Positions 12,701 through 27,300 of a stretch of DNA of 64,000 bases are shown piece after piece (positions within the stretch are counted from its first letter, which is position 1; each line of letters begins with the position of its first letter). Source of the stretch: Ciona intestinalis (lineage: Eukaryota; Chordata; Ascidiacea; Phlebobranchia; Cionidae); contig NC_020177.2 of NCBI RefSeq assembly GCF_000224145.3, positions 4,262,965-4,326,964 of the forward strand. Reading direction: 5' to 3'. The notes below the pieces were generated by a model. It worked only from the letters and a program-made list of their open reading frames with translations. It was not told the DNA's origin and did no database searches. A program made the translations under genes and the position numbers.

Positions 12701-15700
12701 AGGTTCAATTACCGTAAAATATGTGGTAACAGTTATATGCTCTAAAGCCCTAACTATACCATGGAATTTTGGGATAATTTAATTTGTATTTAACTACACA
12801 GTTCAGGAAAAAATTGCATAAAACACCTGTATATTATGGTTTAAATATTAGAAGATCAAATATACATTAATAATATTTAACTGTGCATAGAATACTAGGA
12901 AACATAGAAATACATACGTGATACGTCAGTACACACAAGTTACTACTGGGATATAACACAAACTAAACATATCCATATATGGGTACTAGGGCCTGAGGTT
13001 TAAATTTAGATACGTCATGCTACAATATCATGACAGTGGTGTCATCTTAAGGTTACAATGTCTATATCATGGCCGTCAAACCTTCGGTGGCAGGGTGGGC
13101 AAGTAGGGCAACCATCAAAAGATTTGGAGAAAAACATCAAAAACGCTACTTTTTTAAGAAATAATATAAAAAAACAGCAAAAACGCTTCTTATTTGAGAA
13201 ATACATATAAAATTGTGTATGTAATCTTACCTTCAACAACGGTCTTCTGTTTTGTAGCTTTAGTTTCAGTTTTTATGTCAAGACTATCTTTTGATGAAGT
13301 CTCCTGGTAGAAAAGATAGATAAATGTTGTGTTGTTAGGTGTAATTTTTTGCTGTTGCTACCAGGCATGGTTGCCAAACCTGGGGTGGCCATATATAAAA
13401 CAGGTATACATATAGTAGGGTGGGAGAAGACAGACACCTTTAGCACATATTAACCAAATATCTTGATTGTGCTTCTATGGGAGTCGTGCATATAACGTTT
13501 TATAATTCTTTGCATTTTCTTTGTTTACTAGTAAATGGGATGGAAAAATAAAACAAAAAGGTGTCCCATCCTCCCCCACCCTACTATATATAAAAAGAGA
13601 CAGTTTTGGGCCAGGCAACGAAGCAGTTTAAAAACCTCTATATTTCAGTAAATTAAACATTATAATATAGGTAAAGTTTATAAAAACAACACAACAAAGA
13701 CATAGAAAGCACTATGGCCTATACTGCCTTATCATAACCCTGTGTTCACAATTTACATATAATCCATAAATAAGCAACACATCAGCTAACATTGACATAG
13801 TCGTCTAACCCTGCTTGCGCTGGCTTGAATTTATCTAAATCACGTATTAAGCGCCATGGGTGCTCTGCCCAAGTTTACCAAAAGCGAGGGCACGTACTTC
13901 AAACCTTGTTCCTATTGTCTAGGATTTGGTTGAGTGCTTTTGTGAGTATTATTGGGCAAAGAGTCTCGTGATTTGATGTGAATAAAATTATTGATTTTTT
14001 AAGAGTTAGTTTAGTGTTTGGATATGGGGTAATTAGGATGATTAAATAGTATGTTTGTGTAATTGTACAATTGAGAAACTAAAAATGAACACTGTGTATT
14101 ATTCTTAGGTTGTGAACTTTTTTTAACTATTACCTTGTGTTATAAGAATAATATTAACACTAATCACACCAATGTATATTCTTAACAAAGTTAGGACTAA
14201 GTTCTCACCTCAGAACTTGTATCTTCATCTACTGTGGGAAGTGGGGTGACAAAATTATCAGGAAAAACTCCTTTTCTCCTTCTGTGTAAAAAAAACACGG
14301 TATAAGTGTGTGAATACATACAACATGATATACACCAACAGTTTCAAATAGTCTGCAATGTACAGCAATGATTATGATTCAATAATGGGTTTTCATTGGG
14401 GTTATTTTTGGATTTTTAGATTTTTTTACAAAAGCAAAATAAATGCGAAGGGCCGACCAGACAAATTTTTTAGAATAGTTTGGAAACCGCTGCTATAGGC
14501 ATACACAATAAACAATAAACAAGTCACTTACTTTCCATTTTCGTCAACAATTTCCCCTTCCCACCAACCAACATCTTGGCTTACTTTATCAAGAATAATC
14601 ACGATGTCACCTTTTACTAACGTTAATTCGTCGTCATTTTCTGCTGAGTAATCAAACATTGCTCGGCACTTTTCAACAGCAGCTGGAAGAAAAATATTTT
14701 ATTTATATTTCTGGGTTTTTTTAATCTTAGTGTGAAAAAGTATTTTCAGAAACGTTTTTCTTAAGGTAATAAGACATTAACTTTATTTATATATTAGTTC
14801 TTTTCTATTTAAAGTTTATAAAATTAACACCTATGTATATACACATATTGACATATATTATAAAATTTTACATATAATTGAAAATTTGAACACTTACGTT
14901 TCTTAGCCTGTGGTGGTACTAACGGCACTTTATCTGCATTTTTAACACTTTTTTCCACTTTTGCAGCAGGTTTTTCATTCTTAACAGAAGATTTATCAAC
15001 TTTAGGAACTTCTACTTTGGGCTGAGACTTTTCCACCTTTTGCTGGCGTGCGGATGCCTGAAAATACAATGTGTGAGTAGTCAGTTTTATAAAGTTTTTT
15101 TAAAGCTTCGGGCATGCTACTAAAAATACAAATTTTTAATCCTTTTTGACATTAAAATCAAGGGGCATTGGTTTAGCAAGTCTATTAAATAGGGTGTGTG
15201 CCAAAAAGATGAACATCTGCTGCACATTTATAAAAAAAAGAAATATTCAAACTTGATAGTTTACCACCAAAATTTAAAACTGACCCAAAACTAAATGCAC
15301 AAGACCCATGCTTACCAATGTCTTTTTGTTTATATTTTACAATAATTTATATTTTTTACTCACAGTAATCTTCCCAGTTCCTCCCCCTTCTCCATCTACA
15401 ATGGACGACCTCAGCTTTATTGGTCCATCTCCGAATATATTTCCAAACCCAACGCCCTTAACCTGAAAATAATGTACGGGAAAAATAAGCATTGAAAATC
15501 ACAGTTGCAATTTAGCAAATTTGATGAATATACCATGTAAGATTTACCAAATGCTAAATAACTGGACTTTTTTTAATTACAATACTTAGATAAAGAAAAC
15601 ATAGGCTATATAAACAACTAACAAAAATTAAAATAATGTGCCAATTCTGGCCTACATCCCAGGTGACCTGCCTTGTTGTATTTCCTCACCAATATAAAAT

Positions 15701-18700
15701 AACAAATGAATTAAATATTAGACTAAGCTACAAATGCACATAGAAGGTAAGCATAGCATATTATGATTAAGTATTTATCTAGGTAATTCAAATTACTTTA
15801 ACATCTAAACCTGTATTGAAATAAATAATTTTTACCACTCCAAACTACAGCGTAATGTTGTTTAAACAAAGTGAAATAGAGCATATAAAATAAATGTTTT
15901 ATGTAAATACATAAAACAGCCCATTTAATTTAATGAATTTACGCAAACATTAAAACAGGCAATTATAAATTAGCACAAACCTTATACAACAGTTATATAA
16001 TATTGTTATTAATACTAGTATTATATTGTATTAATAGTATTAATTTACATCACACATAGACATTAGTATGCAAAATATGTGGTCTGCGACTATGCAGAAC
16101 CTTAAACGTAATAAACTAGCTGGTAAGTACTTAACAGTATTACACTTTCACTTAGTATAGTAAACATTAGTCTTAAACAGAATGCTGTTTATTTATTCTC
16201 ATGTAATGGGGCAACTTACTATTAAAACAAGATGTCTTATTTCATACACCCCATGCCCACTTACAAGTTATTGCGCATGCAACTTTGAAAATAAAAAAGT
16301 GATAATTTATGATTGTTTTACTGTGCAGTTCTTCAAAATTAGTAGCCCAGCAATATATATACACCAAAAATAACTTGTATAGGCCTATAGTAACAACTGA
16401 CAGTTCCAGCATATTATGAACCTTGTAAGTAATTTTCACTAAACCTCTAAAACTACAATTCTACTTTATATAACAACACAATGCGCACCTTTTTTGATCC
16501 CATGGCTTTCTCTCAGNNNNNNNNNNNNNNNNNNNNNNNNNNNNNNNNNNNNNNNNNNNNNNNNNNTACTAGATTAATTTACATCACACATAGAAATATA
16601 TTTAGTAATTAGCAACATTAAAAATCAATATTTAAATGTGCCGTTTTGAACCGACACGACAGTGGTGGATGACAAAATTGACACCTTCTAATCGTGGAAC
16701 AGTTGCAAAAAGATACGAAATCGAGTATATTAATAGTATTAATTTACATCACACATAGACATTAGTATGCAAAATATGTGGTCTCCGACTATGCAGAACC
16801 TTAAACGTAATAAACTAGCTGGTAAGTACTTAACAGTATTACACTTTCACTTAGTATAGTAAACATTAGTCTTAAACAGAATGCCGCTTATTTATTCTCA
16901 TGTAATGGGGCAACTCACTATTAAAACAAGATGTCTTATTTCATACACCCCATGCCCACTTACAAGTTATTGCGCATGCAACTTTGAAAGTAAAAAAGTG
17001 ATAATTTATGATTGTTTTACTGTGCAGTTCTTCAAAATTAGTAGCCCAGCAATATATATACACCAAAAATAACTTGTATAGGCCTATAGTAACAACTGAC
17101 AGTTCCAGCATATTATGAACCTTGTAAGTAATTTTCACTAAACTTCTGAAACTACAATTCTACTTTATATAAAAACACAATGCGCACCTTTTTTGATCCA
17201 TGGCTTTCCTCAGGCTTAGGTGGTGGTGTCTCATTAGATTGTGTTTCAGTTACCACAGTGGTGAAATTAGTGGGGAAAACACCTTCTTTTCCATTCACCC
17301 CACCCCGAGCCCAACCCTCTTCTTCCTGAAATGCGAAAAAGTTTTGTAAAAACAAAGTAAAAAGTTGAGTTTTTAATATACTACGCTAAGTATGTCAACC
17401 AAGGACAAGGTGTAAAAGTGGGAGTTCAGACTCAGGGTTATAAATGAAACGGAGAAGATATTAAAACACAAAAAAGTTTGTAAAACTAAGTTAAAAAATT
17501 TTAGTTTTTAATATACTAAGGAAACTATGTCCATCAAGGTGTAAGAGAAGTGTTTTAGTAAAAATGGGTAAAACACAGGTTTCGTTGCATGGCATGCTTT
17601 GCTGTAGTAACACGAACAAACAATACAAAACAGAATCCTGAAAACCAGCAGAAAAAAATGGACACAAAACAACAACAATAGGCAATAGAATATAAAACAC
17701 CAGTTTAATGCGGATATTACCATCTAATTGAATAAAATTTCAGTTAACTGTCTAATCATATGAGATGTGGTCACTAAGGTCACTAGTTATGTATTACTGT
17801 CCAGTCATAAAGTTAGATTCGAAAGCAACTGTGGACAAACAGCTATTTCCTACTCTTTTGTGTGTTTAGTTCTGTGGTTGTATTTGAACAGAAAGCTTTG
17901 GATTAATGATAAATATAAGTTTGGTATGTGATGCAACTATGGTATGTTTACACAGAACATATTATCAGAATTACGAGAAGTACATGGCCGGCTGTTTTAA
18001 TGCGTTCTATATATAGGGATTATAGAATGCATAAATTATATATGTATATCACATGTAGTAATGTACGTAGATATAATCTAGGGAACCTAAAACTCTGAAA
18101 CACTCAACCTTTAACTTGAAGTTTGGTATTGTTTTAGACAAAAAATATTAATCACACTCTTGTAAGTTGTAAGTTGTTATGTCTAGCTTTTATAAAAGGT
18201 TCCTTTAGGCAAGGTCTTGCTTATATTATGTTTGTACACATTATATAGGCCTGCTAATCTGCTATATATATATACAGATTAAAATTCCAATTCCAATTGT
18301 ATTAAATTAAACACGAGCGATGTATGATATGGATATAGCTGGATGAAATATGATACCGATAGTAGATAATAAAACACAAGATAAAATCCTGATATGTAGT
18401 GTTTGCATAACACGTAGCCATGGTTCTATAGCCAGTGCTAATATATAACATACTGATAAGTTAGCTTTAATAAAGTACACAACAAGAACAGGAATTTAAT
18501 TAAACATATTACTAGTAAACATGTTAATTTTAATTGATAAATTATATACATATATATACCAGATACATAGTCAGATACCACCTGCCACCTACTGCTACAT
18601 AAAATTAAAAACAAAACATTAAGATATTTAACAGGAATTTGAATATAAAATGGGCTACTCTGTCATAACCAAATTGCTCTAACTCAGTGATCACTAAATG

Positions 18701-20295
18701 AGTTGTACTAAAGTAGCACCCTGGGCATCAGTGTAATGGACCAACCCTGACCTAAAATTCAAGTCCTATGGCATGCCAATGCCATACTGTTGAATCTCAC
18801 TCATATGAAATAGAATATAATATGGGGTTATGGTCAAATTCTGATCTAAGTTTCAGATCCTATGGCATGCAACACTGTAGGACCCTTAGATCTAGAATAT
18901 TAGAATAATAGAATATAAATAACATGATACTTACATCATGATAAACATCTACAATTTCTCCTGTCACAAGATGTAATTCATCCTCATTTATTGGCTCGTA
19001 ATCAAAAGTTACTTTCACTCTTCTTAGAACTTCTGAAGAATCAAATTATTAATACCAAAGCATTTATTTATGTCAAGGAACTTCTGCTGACACAACACAT
19101 AGTTATATATGTGCTGGAATAGACTCTGGCAACAATTTTTTTGTGACCTTGCATGCCCCTTACATTAGCCCCTGGCTGTGTCACTAAATATGAAATATGT
19201 ACCTATATATAACTTAAGCCTACATACACTGTTTGATCATTAACAAGATATATTTTGCAAGGTACAGCTCGTCAACTACATAAATTTAGCAGGCCTTAAT
19301 TTAATTAATCAAAAGTTTTAAAAATATTTGTTATTAATATTTATAACAGTAGGACTATCAACTAATATTACAAATCACAAACCTTTTGTTTTCTTTGTTG
19401 GTACTGGAGATTTCACTACCGGTTCTTCAATAATCTGCAAGAAAACAAGAATAAATTAGTAAAAGAAGCACAAATAAGTATATATATATCATGAACAAAT
19501 AAATAAAACAAGTAAGAATTGGTGAAACTGAAATAAAAAGCCCATATTATTAAATCTTAATTTGTAATCTGTTATTTATTGTTATGCATAATGGACACAT
19601 ACAAATAAATCTACACCAAACAAGCCTGGGGCATAATTGACACTTTTAGAGTTTTATTATTGTTACATTTTGTTTTGACATTTTTGACATTTTTTGTTCA
19701 AATTTCACAAACATACGTGACAAATATTAACTTTTAAAAACCTTACCATAATTTCTTGGAGCTAGTTAGAAATTCCTCTATCAAATGCAACACCCACATT
19801 AACATTACACCTACTGCATACACCTACCTTTACAAAATTATCAGGAAACATGCCAACTTTTCCTGCCAAAGTCCCCTGGCACCATCCCTCCTCTACATTC
19901 TTTATATTTATGATTACATCACCAACTCTTAGAGTTAATTCATCTGGTGCTTCTGCTTCATAATCAAACTGGACGATACCTGTCAAAACAAGAATGAATC
20001 TGTTATTTTGGGGCTTTAAGAAAAACTAGTTAAGCATTCACAGATACACCTATGGGTAGTACAGTTTACACTAGTGTAATAATAACTATGGACTATATCT
20101 CAGGTTTCCTTGGGATGCTTATGGGCCTTACGATACCCATATAGAAAAAAAACCTACACGTTATACGAGGTGTTATTAAAATGGAATTTTCATGATTTCA
20201 AAGTACATTTGATTTTCAAAATTTCCCTTTGTCATTTGTATTTATTTAATGTATGTATACACTTAAATGTTTTTCTCACCTTTCATTGTAGCCAT
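6707..20295 (-). CDS. CD2AP/CIN85 (SH3KBP1) family adaptor protein
   Basis: Scaffold that in known family members links ubiquitin ligase Cbl, endocytic proteins and actin capping protein at the membrane. The 18 coding exons are all phase-consistent, 704 aa: 20280-20295, 19828-19979, 19383-19434, 18935-19032, 17188-17325, 15364-15462, 14898-15057, 14532-14682, 14209-14281, 13231-13303, 11887-11969, 11059-11113, 10203-10309, 9510-10004, 8119-8193, 7594-7781, 6980-7043, 6707-6742. SH3-1 is at residues 1-56 (ALYDF position [23 protein letters not shown]), SH3-2 about 76-125 ([18 protein letters not shown]), SH3-3 about 240-300 ([20 protein letters not shown]). The family signature [18 protein letters not shown] follows SH3-2 (153-170), and a C-terminal coiled coil ends ...ALQMRLG. 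Start: ATG at 20295 (a second in-frame ATG at 20286) after an in-frame stop upstream. The donor after exon 12 is non-ideal (GTCATT). Human CD2AP (639 aa) and CIN85 (665 aa) are close in size; a single pre-duplication gene is expected in a tunicate. Confidence 0.93.
7085..7272. repeat. tRNA-derived SINE copy (intron of CD2AP-like)
   Basis: Contains the family core cgatgctgctaccgttatgg, then gtgtatgtgctcttgggcaa gacaattaac, and a diverged tail. The same order occurs in more than twenty copies here. I think of the composite Ciona SINE Cics-1, unchecked. Confidence 0.65.
7391..7515. other. Assembly gap (125 N) in an intron of CD2AP-like
   Basis: Run of N between the exons at 6980-7043 and 7594-7781. 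The reading phase on both sides fits, so no coding exon needs to be hidden here. Confidence 0.99.
13411..13590. mobile_element. MITE copy in an intron of CD2AP-like
   Basis: Left end tatagtagggtgggagaaga, right end gtgtcccatcctcccccacc ctactata; TA at both sides. The interior is inverted relative to the copy at 5166 (it begins acctttagcacatatt). Confidence 0.85.
16031..16516. repeat. Duplicated segment, left copy (probable alternative haplotype)
   Basis: Matches 16730-17215 almost base for base (offset 699 at the left edge) and stops at a 50-N gap (16517-16566). It includes a fragment of the 3' part of the CD2AP-like exon whose full copy is 17188-17325 (ttttttgatcccatggcttt). Differences are single bases and one-base indels. 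Confidence 0.85.
16730..17215. repeat. Duplicated segment, right copy
   Basis: Partner of 16031-16516. This copy continues into the complete 138-nt exon at 17188-17325 that completes SH3-2, so it is the copy to use for the gene model. Confidence 0.85.
18720..18905. repeat. Two adjacent copies of an interspersed 'aatgggccaa' repeat
   Basis: Each copy reads like ggtaatggaccaaccctgac, ctaaaattcaagtcctatgg, catgcc...aggaccttacc...atagaatagaat. About 90 bp per copy. Other copies lie near 10436, 11745, 22800, 26715, 34110, 40130, 44260, 47250, 50015 and 58735. Non-coding; possibly part of a SINE or a separate MITE. No clean inverted ends seen. Confidence 0.6.
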
Positions 20296-21383
20296 AAGGA
20301 ATATGCTGCTTCAACACCATTAACCAATTCCTTTGTAATATCCTTATACAAGCCTTCAATACAGATGTCCTTACCAACCTAAATGTTTACTTATCACAAT
20401 ATCATTCCTGAAAAAATGGCAATTCCAGATTTATTAATAAATATAATTACTTCTGGAGAGTAGCTTGGCCAAAACTAAAATAGGGTAACAATAATTAAAA
20501 AACAAAGTTTTGGGAAAAGAAGAAAACTTAAAGGAAAACTAAAAATCGAAAAACTAAACTGTATTTACATACTCTTTACATTAAGACATGTCAATTACAC
20601 GTATAGCATAAATTTAATTGTTTTAAAAATACACTGAAAAACCTTGAAGCATTAATTTACTCATAATTATAGCGGTTTATAATTAACTCAATCAGCAGTT
20701 CTGACTAAATAATTGTAAATTTGGTTATATTCATGTAAAATACCAGTGAAAACACCCACCCACAAATTCTACAATACGCAGGCAACCACCTAAACTTAAA
20801 CTGTGTTTGCACGTTACTAAACGGCTTGTCTCTTCAGATTAAATACATTACGTGGGTGGCAGTGGTTAGTTTTACGAATTTTCGGTTAATTGCATTTTAG
20901 TAGAAGGAAATGCATTGCTGCAAACGTGCAACGCGATTTTGGGGTTTAAGTTCACGTTTATATTTAGCGAAAGTTCAAAAATTACCTTGTTACACTTCAT
21001 AAATTCGAAACACCAGGAATCCGGAAGCTTATGTCGAAAAGTTTTTTGGTTTTCTCGTTAAAAAATTCAACGACCTGTGACCGTGATCGTCCATCCATAA
21101 CAAACGCCCAAAAACACAACACTTATCTTATACTGTTTCTATGTTAAGATGTTCTTCATTTAAAAACATCAATTACAAAACTAAAAGCATAATTTTTTTT
21201 CACTTTATATACCTAATTGTAAAATTTTATTTAAAAAAAACTTACAAAATGTCCGACTTTACCCAAATTTGTAACTGTAAAGTAGAAATCAGTCTACTAC
21301 TTGAATGTCTACTTCATGTGCACTGTATACCTTTCTACAATGCAAAATAACACAGAAATATGAAAAGTGTTGTTTTATTTTTT

Positions 21384-24300
21384 TCATGAAATTTTTGGAA
21401 GTTTTACATTATGCTTCAACGTATGAGGACCCGCAAATGGGTTCAGAACGGGTGATAAATGAGAGACCATCATAGTTGGGGTAAAGCTGTTGCTGGAAAC
21501 CTTGTTCACTGGCATTGACTTTGACCTATCAATCCAAGTACCTTGAACAGGAGGCTGCTTCTACAAATACAAATAAACAAACAAATCAATGAATAAATAT
21601 TAATTGGGCAAGTCAGTCGTTATAACACAAAATTGCATTTCATACACCCATACCCACCTATGAGTTGCTTGTTTAGTTCTGACACTTCTTCATATAATTT
21701 TTATTAGCGTTTTTAATTATTTTAACGTTTTTTTTTATAAAAAAAAGACAAATGGTAAGCCTACATAACTTACAGGAACAGGCATAACCAATTGTTGATT
21801 GATTTGGTTTTGAAGATCAAACATTGTCAAACCTCCTATCTCCTTATCCACGGTTGTATGTTTTGATGTCGGCCCTGGATTTGAGACAAAATATTTGAAT
21901 TAGAAAAAGGGTAGGGTCGAGCAAATACCTATTTATTTAGGAGTGAAAAAACTCGGATAAATCTTTTGACCAAAATATATTATTTCAAAGAAAACTAATT
22001 TATAAACGAATGTATTTAAACAAACAGGGGGTCCATTTTTGCGGCCACTGGCAAGTTACCAAATATGGAACCTAAATATGCTAAGTTCCTTACCCAAGTA
22101 CACAGACCCAGTATTCTGAACAATATATTCCTAAGGTTACAATGAAAGCGTTCTAACTAATGTGTAACATTCATAGAAAATATTTGCATTTTATTTAAAT
22201 TTCTTACTTGATTCTGGATAGGAATTAACCTTAGGAAGGTTACTGGCAAAAACCGGATTAATCTTGTTCATGTTCAAGTTGGTACTGGTAATTTGCCGAT
22301 CTTGGAATATAGCAGCCGTGTCTTTTTGTGGCTTCACTACAATAAAATGTATGTTACATTTGATGCAAATAAATATAACATTTACAGATTGCATTAAGTT
22401 ACGTAAAACCTATTTTGCATGCATTCTTACAGTGTAACTTGGTACTTTTAGTTTAAACCATTGCTACAGCATCATATAAAACTAAACCAAATGTTCTATT
22501 ATTGTACATTTTATTACAATATTGTCATATTTTCATATCGCATACATAGTCTGCATGCCACACTTCCTCTATAGCCAGTCTGTAACATTCCCACCAACAA
22601 CAAAATATCTCATAACTCACCAGTTTTAACCATGATTCCTAAACCTCTTGTCTTTGCCATCTCAGACTTCATTCTTGTGCGTTTTAATCTTAGTAAATGA
22701 AGATCCTTTGCTGGCTGTCGAGTCATTCGCACTAGATAAGTGGAATGTTTTAAAAATAAGATAAAATATGGAAGAATATATTATAAATATAAACTCTTGA
22801 GGTAATGGCCAATCCTGGCATAAATCTTTCGTCCAATATTGCGCCAAATTGTAGGACTTCACCCTTACCGAATAAAATATACAAACTGTAAAATTACACC
22901 TTTTGCAAATGGATACTAGACGGTTTACCAGTTTATTTTTATTATAAACTGCATCAGTGTAATCACGGCCGACCAGAACGTAAATAGGAATTCTAAGGTC
23001 GTTACTCTAGTATACTGTAATTGAACATCTCATAGCTACCTTTTCCTCCATCCCCAGTTCCAACCTTTTGAACGCCCGTCGCATATTTCTTTACAGTTGG
23101 CTTGGTTGCCACTTTAGATGGTGTGCTACCATGCCCCATCAACATAAAGGGGTTTTGCTCAGACATTTGTAAACCAAAGTTGCGAACGCCTCTGTGTCCT
23201 GCAAGTGTGTTCCATGTACCCGCGTGTCTCCCATTTCCCATGTCTGTTGAATAATTGAATGAATGATAGTAGGGATGATAGTAGGGATGAATAAAAATGT
23301 CAATGAACATATGAAAGAATGAATGATAAATAAATGAATGAAATTCTCCAATTTCCTATGTCTATATAAATATTTAAAACAATGAATGAATGAATGAATT
23401 TAAGTTAATTCTGTTGTAAATTCCAGGTGTTTACTTTCCATTGCAAAAAATTTTGACAAATCTAGACTGGAATTTCTACTTCTACTTTCTACCTTGCAAT
23501 CCTTCACCCATCCCTTGTCTCTGTGCACCAAACAGACCCCCTTTTGGATGAATTCCTCTCTCTGCTCTTGTGACTTTAGCCATGTACCTCACTGATGATT
23601 CAACCTTATTCTGAATATCCTTAACTACAACCTGAGGGTCGTTTACGATAGTTTTAACTTCCATTTTACTTCCTTCGTTTACTGATGTGTGTATGTCGCT
23701 GTACTCTGCATGCTGAGAAATTATATGTCAAAATTTATCCTGTTTCGATAAATGTTACTTATTTAAACCAGCGGGGGGTTAGCGACAGGTTGTTGTTAAA
23801 GGCCGCACAAGCCACAGTCACTTCAGTTGTAGGAAACATTTTAAGTAAAAATGCAACATAATAATTTAAACTTACCTGCTTGGCCACTTCGTTAATATAA
23901 ACATTCATAGTTTCAGAAACAACTCCTGTTAACGTTTCTTCAATCAGTTTCAATTTGCATCGAATCTATTGAAACATAACATAGATGTCAATTATCTTTT
24001 GAAATAAAAGATTGATTAAAACAGCTGAAAGCAGTTAATTAGCAGCAAATCGTTAAAATATGGCAAATTAACAAAACACTGTCACCTGCTCAGTGGTACT
24101 CATGTCTTTCCATTCTTGGCTGTGCTCAGAGCAAGACAAACTCATTTGTGACATCACGCCATTCTGTACTTTGATCTAAAAGAACAAATTTGGTAAGTAT
24201 TAAATTTGGAAACACACTATCAATATTTAATGGAAGGTGCATGTGCTCACTATGGCCTAAAATATACAAAACTTAAATCAAGCTACAAAACCTTAAAAAT

Positions 24301-27300
24301 ATACACAACATTAAATATTTTTTGAAAGTTTACCTTGTCCAGTTTCCCAAGTATAGATTCAGGTAATGCTTTCTTAATAACTTCATTGGCTTCACTCATC
24401 ATCCCTGTCTGGCATCCTATCACCGCTTGTATCTTGCTTACAAAGCTGGAAATTTTTTTCACAATATCTTCAACCTAGCAAGACAAAATTATTTAAAAAA
24501 AACAGTTTTTCTAGAAATTGTTTTACAATAAAAGTTTTGACATTTTCTTTGCAATACTTTTAAATTGAATTTTCATTGGTTACTATAAGTTTAACTTTGT
24601 GTGTTAACTCCTAACTCACAAAAGTTACATGGTAAATGGACACAAGGTGTGTAAAACATGTCCCTTGGGTATAATGATTGTGTCAAACCCAGAAAACATA
24701 ACACACACACACACCCTACTATGTCCCAAACATTAACCCACCCACCTCATTATGCATAGTGTTGATACTCGTAAAGTTTTTCTCTTCCAGTTTTTCTGGA
24801 TCTTCTCCAGACAGCATACCTTCAGCAAGTTGTTGTATGCTGCTTGTTACCTTTTGAACATATACTTCAATTGAAACAATGTTATATATATATATACAGA
24901 CTGCATAGACTAAAGTATTTGCGTAGGGTACCATAACACAATAGGCAATGAGTCAACCGACTAACTTTTGCTTAAATCCCAGTATGCTTTTAAAATGACC
25001 ATATATCCAACAGTTACTGATGCGAGGACACCATAAAATTACTCTGACACACCACTGGGTTTGGGTACATATAAGTACATATATATTTTAAAAGCAACGA
25101 CATAAGCCACTTACCCTGCATGTAACAAGGTCTTCCCTCGCAGCACTCAGTTCATCATCTTGTGACTGTGCAAAACAAAAATATAATATTTTAATAACGT
25201 AATTTACCAGCAACAATATAAGTCTCTATGCATGAAAGCATAAATACAAATTTATATTAATACCTTAAAACTTGATGTAGTTGTAGGAATACTTGATCTT
25301 CTAGGAGCTGTTGAACCCTGAGAATACATCAATACAAATTTTAAAAAGAGAGAATATTATTAGATTTGTTCATACTCACAAAAATATTGCAAAAAAATAA
25401 AAGTTATTATAGTTTTTAAGGTTTGAGCTATTCTATACACTTACAAGTTACCATATCTATATGGGTAATTACTTTGACACGTGTTTTTACTCTGTGTGGC
25501 TGACAATTTGCTCACAATGGTAGGAGTTTTGAGCATCGAACCCGTATTTTTTGTTACATGCGAGAGCTTTCATACTTTTAAACTCAACACAAAAAAAAAC
25601 AAGTTTTAAAATTAAAATGATTATAAAACGTACTGAAAACATCTGCATAAAGTCATTTTCACAAGACAACCCATGGTCCAATTCACTTATATCATCTGCC
25701 TGTAACCTTGATAATGATATAGCAGCTTCTGTCCATTCCGTTCCAAACTGCTGTGTCATGCCTTGAGCAATGTCATACAGACTCTTGCGCTCCTTTGCTG
25801 GGGTAAATATGAAACTTATTTTATGCTATTGTATATGGGTGAAATACTACAGATCGCCACATCATGGGAGTCGAGTTTTAGGCAACTGTTGGCCCAGTAT
25901 CCTAACATTGTATAACCACAGTCTATTCTAACAGCGTGGCATACCAAAAATGAGAAAGGGAAAAAATAAAGATTCAATTATTTTATATTCGTGTAAGGTC
26001 CTATAGTGAGCCACGCTTATTGGCCCATTCTTCCAAGACCAATACATATTGTTATATACTGTTTAACACAACACGATAATTATTGATACAACAAAAATTT
26101 TGACACAAGAAAGAGTCTTACCCGAATAGATATTATAACTATAGATGGATATTGACAGCATAAAACATGGTACAAACCAGACATAAAAGACAGTGAGGGC
26201 AAAGGATAAGTCTGAATCGCAGTTGTTTTATAAACCACAGGTTCTGGTATCTCTACTGCAATTTCTTCAACTTTATCAGTTTGAATGCCCTGGAATATAA
26301 AGCAATTATTTAAGTTTATAATATAAGCTAATAATGCAGGACTATAATGTTTATATAGCTACTTTTGCCATGTTAAGTCTGATTGAGCTTTTCCGGCAAT
26401 TGTTTAGAGAACTGTTATCATACCCAAGTTGTTGACATCATAAATTTTCTACAGTATTTGTCAGGAGAGTTTCTTCAGATTTAGTATACACACAATTTAT
26501 ATACTAAATACATATTGTATTTTCAGAAAGTTTCTACCGTTGTTTTTGTATTTTGTTCCACATTTTTCACATTTTTCTGCTGTGTTGTCTTGGTTTCTGG
26601 CTGCAAATGTATCAAACTAAAATATTTGTTGCTAAATTAATAATTGAGTCCATAGCACACATTACATTAATTCTATAGAACTGATAAATATATTAACAAC
26701 TGATAAGATCTATGAAATAGCATCCTGGGTGCTGGGGTAAGGGACCAATTCTGGTCTAAATCCCACACCCCTACAGTGGCTTGTAGTAGGACTTTACCTA
26801 CATATGACAGAAGTATGCTCTCTTGTTGTAAAATTTAAAAACATACTCTTTAAATTTAAAAGAGAAAGGTACCAACCTTTTTCCTTTTTAATTGATTGTT
26901 CTCTTTCTCCAGTGTTCTAATTCTCATCTTGGAAGATTCTAATTCATCTTTTAGTGATCTTACATCAGGTGTAGGGGGAGGTATGATACCCGTAGCGGAA
27001 GATGCACCTTCTGTACCTTGTGCTCTGGTGGGATATGTTACATTGTTATTAGGTCATGTGATACCTCACTAATATGTTAAAAATGTGGTAATAGGAATTT
27101 TGAGGCAAAAAACTTACATTTCTTTCTTTGCCACAGATGTTTTTCCAGACTCCTTTTCAGGCACAGGTTTATAAAGTGCTTCGGTTGTTGCTGGCACTGA
27201 ACCACCCTTTCGTAGAGCTGCTTTTAACTGATGTATCTTCCTATTCTGCTCCTCAACTGCAGTTTCTTTCTCCTTTAAAGTCCAATGCACTACTTCAAGC

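Noticed and set aside
16182-17138. Twin open frames (63 and 65 codons) repeated at a 699-bp offset
   Set aside because: They fall in SINE-derived sequence and repeat only because of the haplotype-like duplication.
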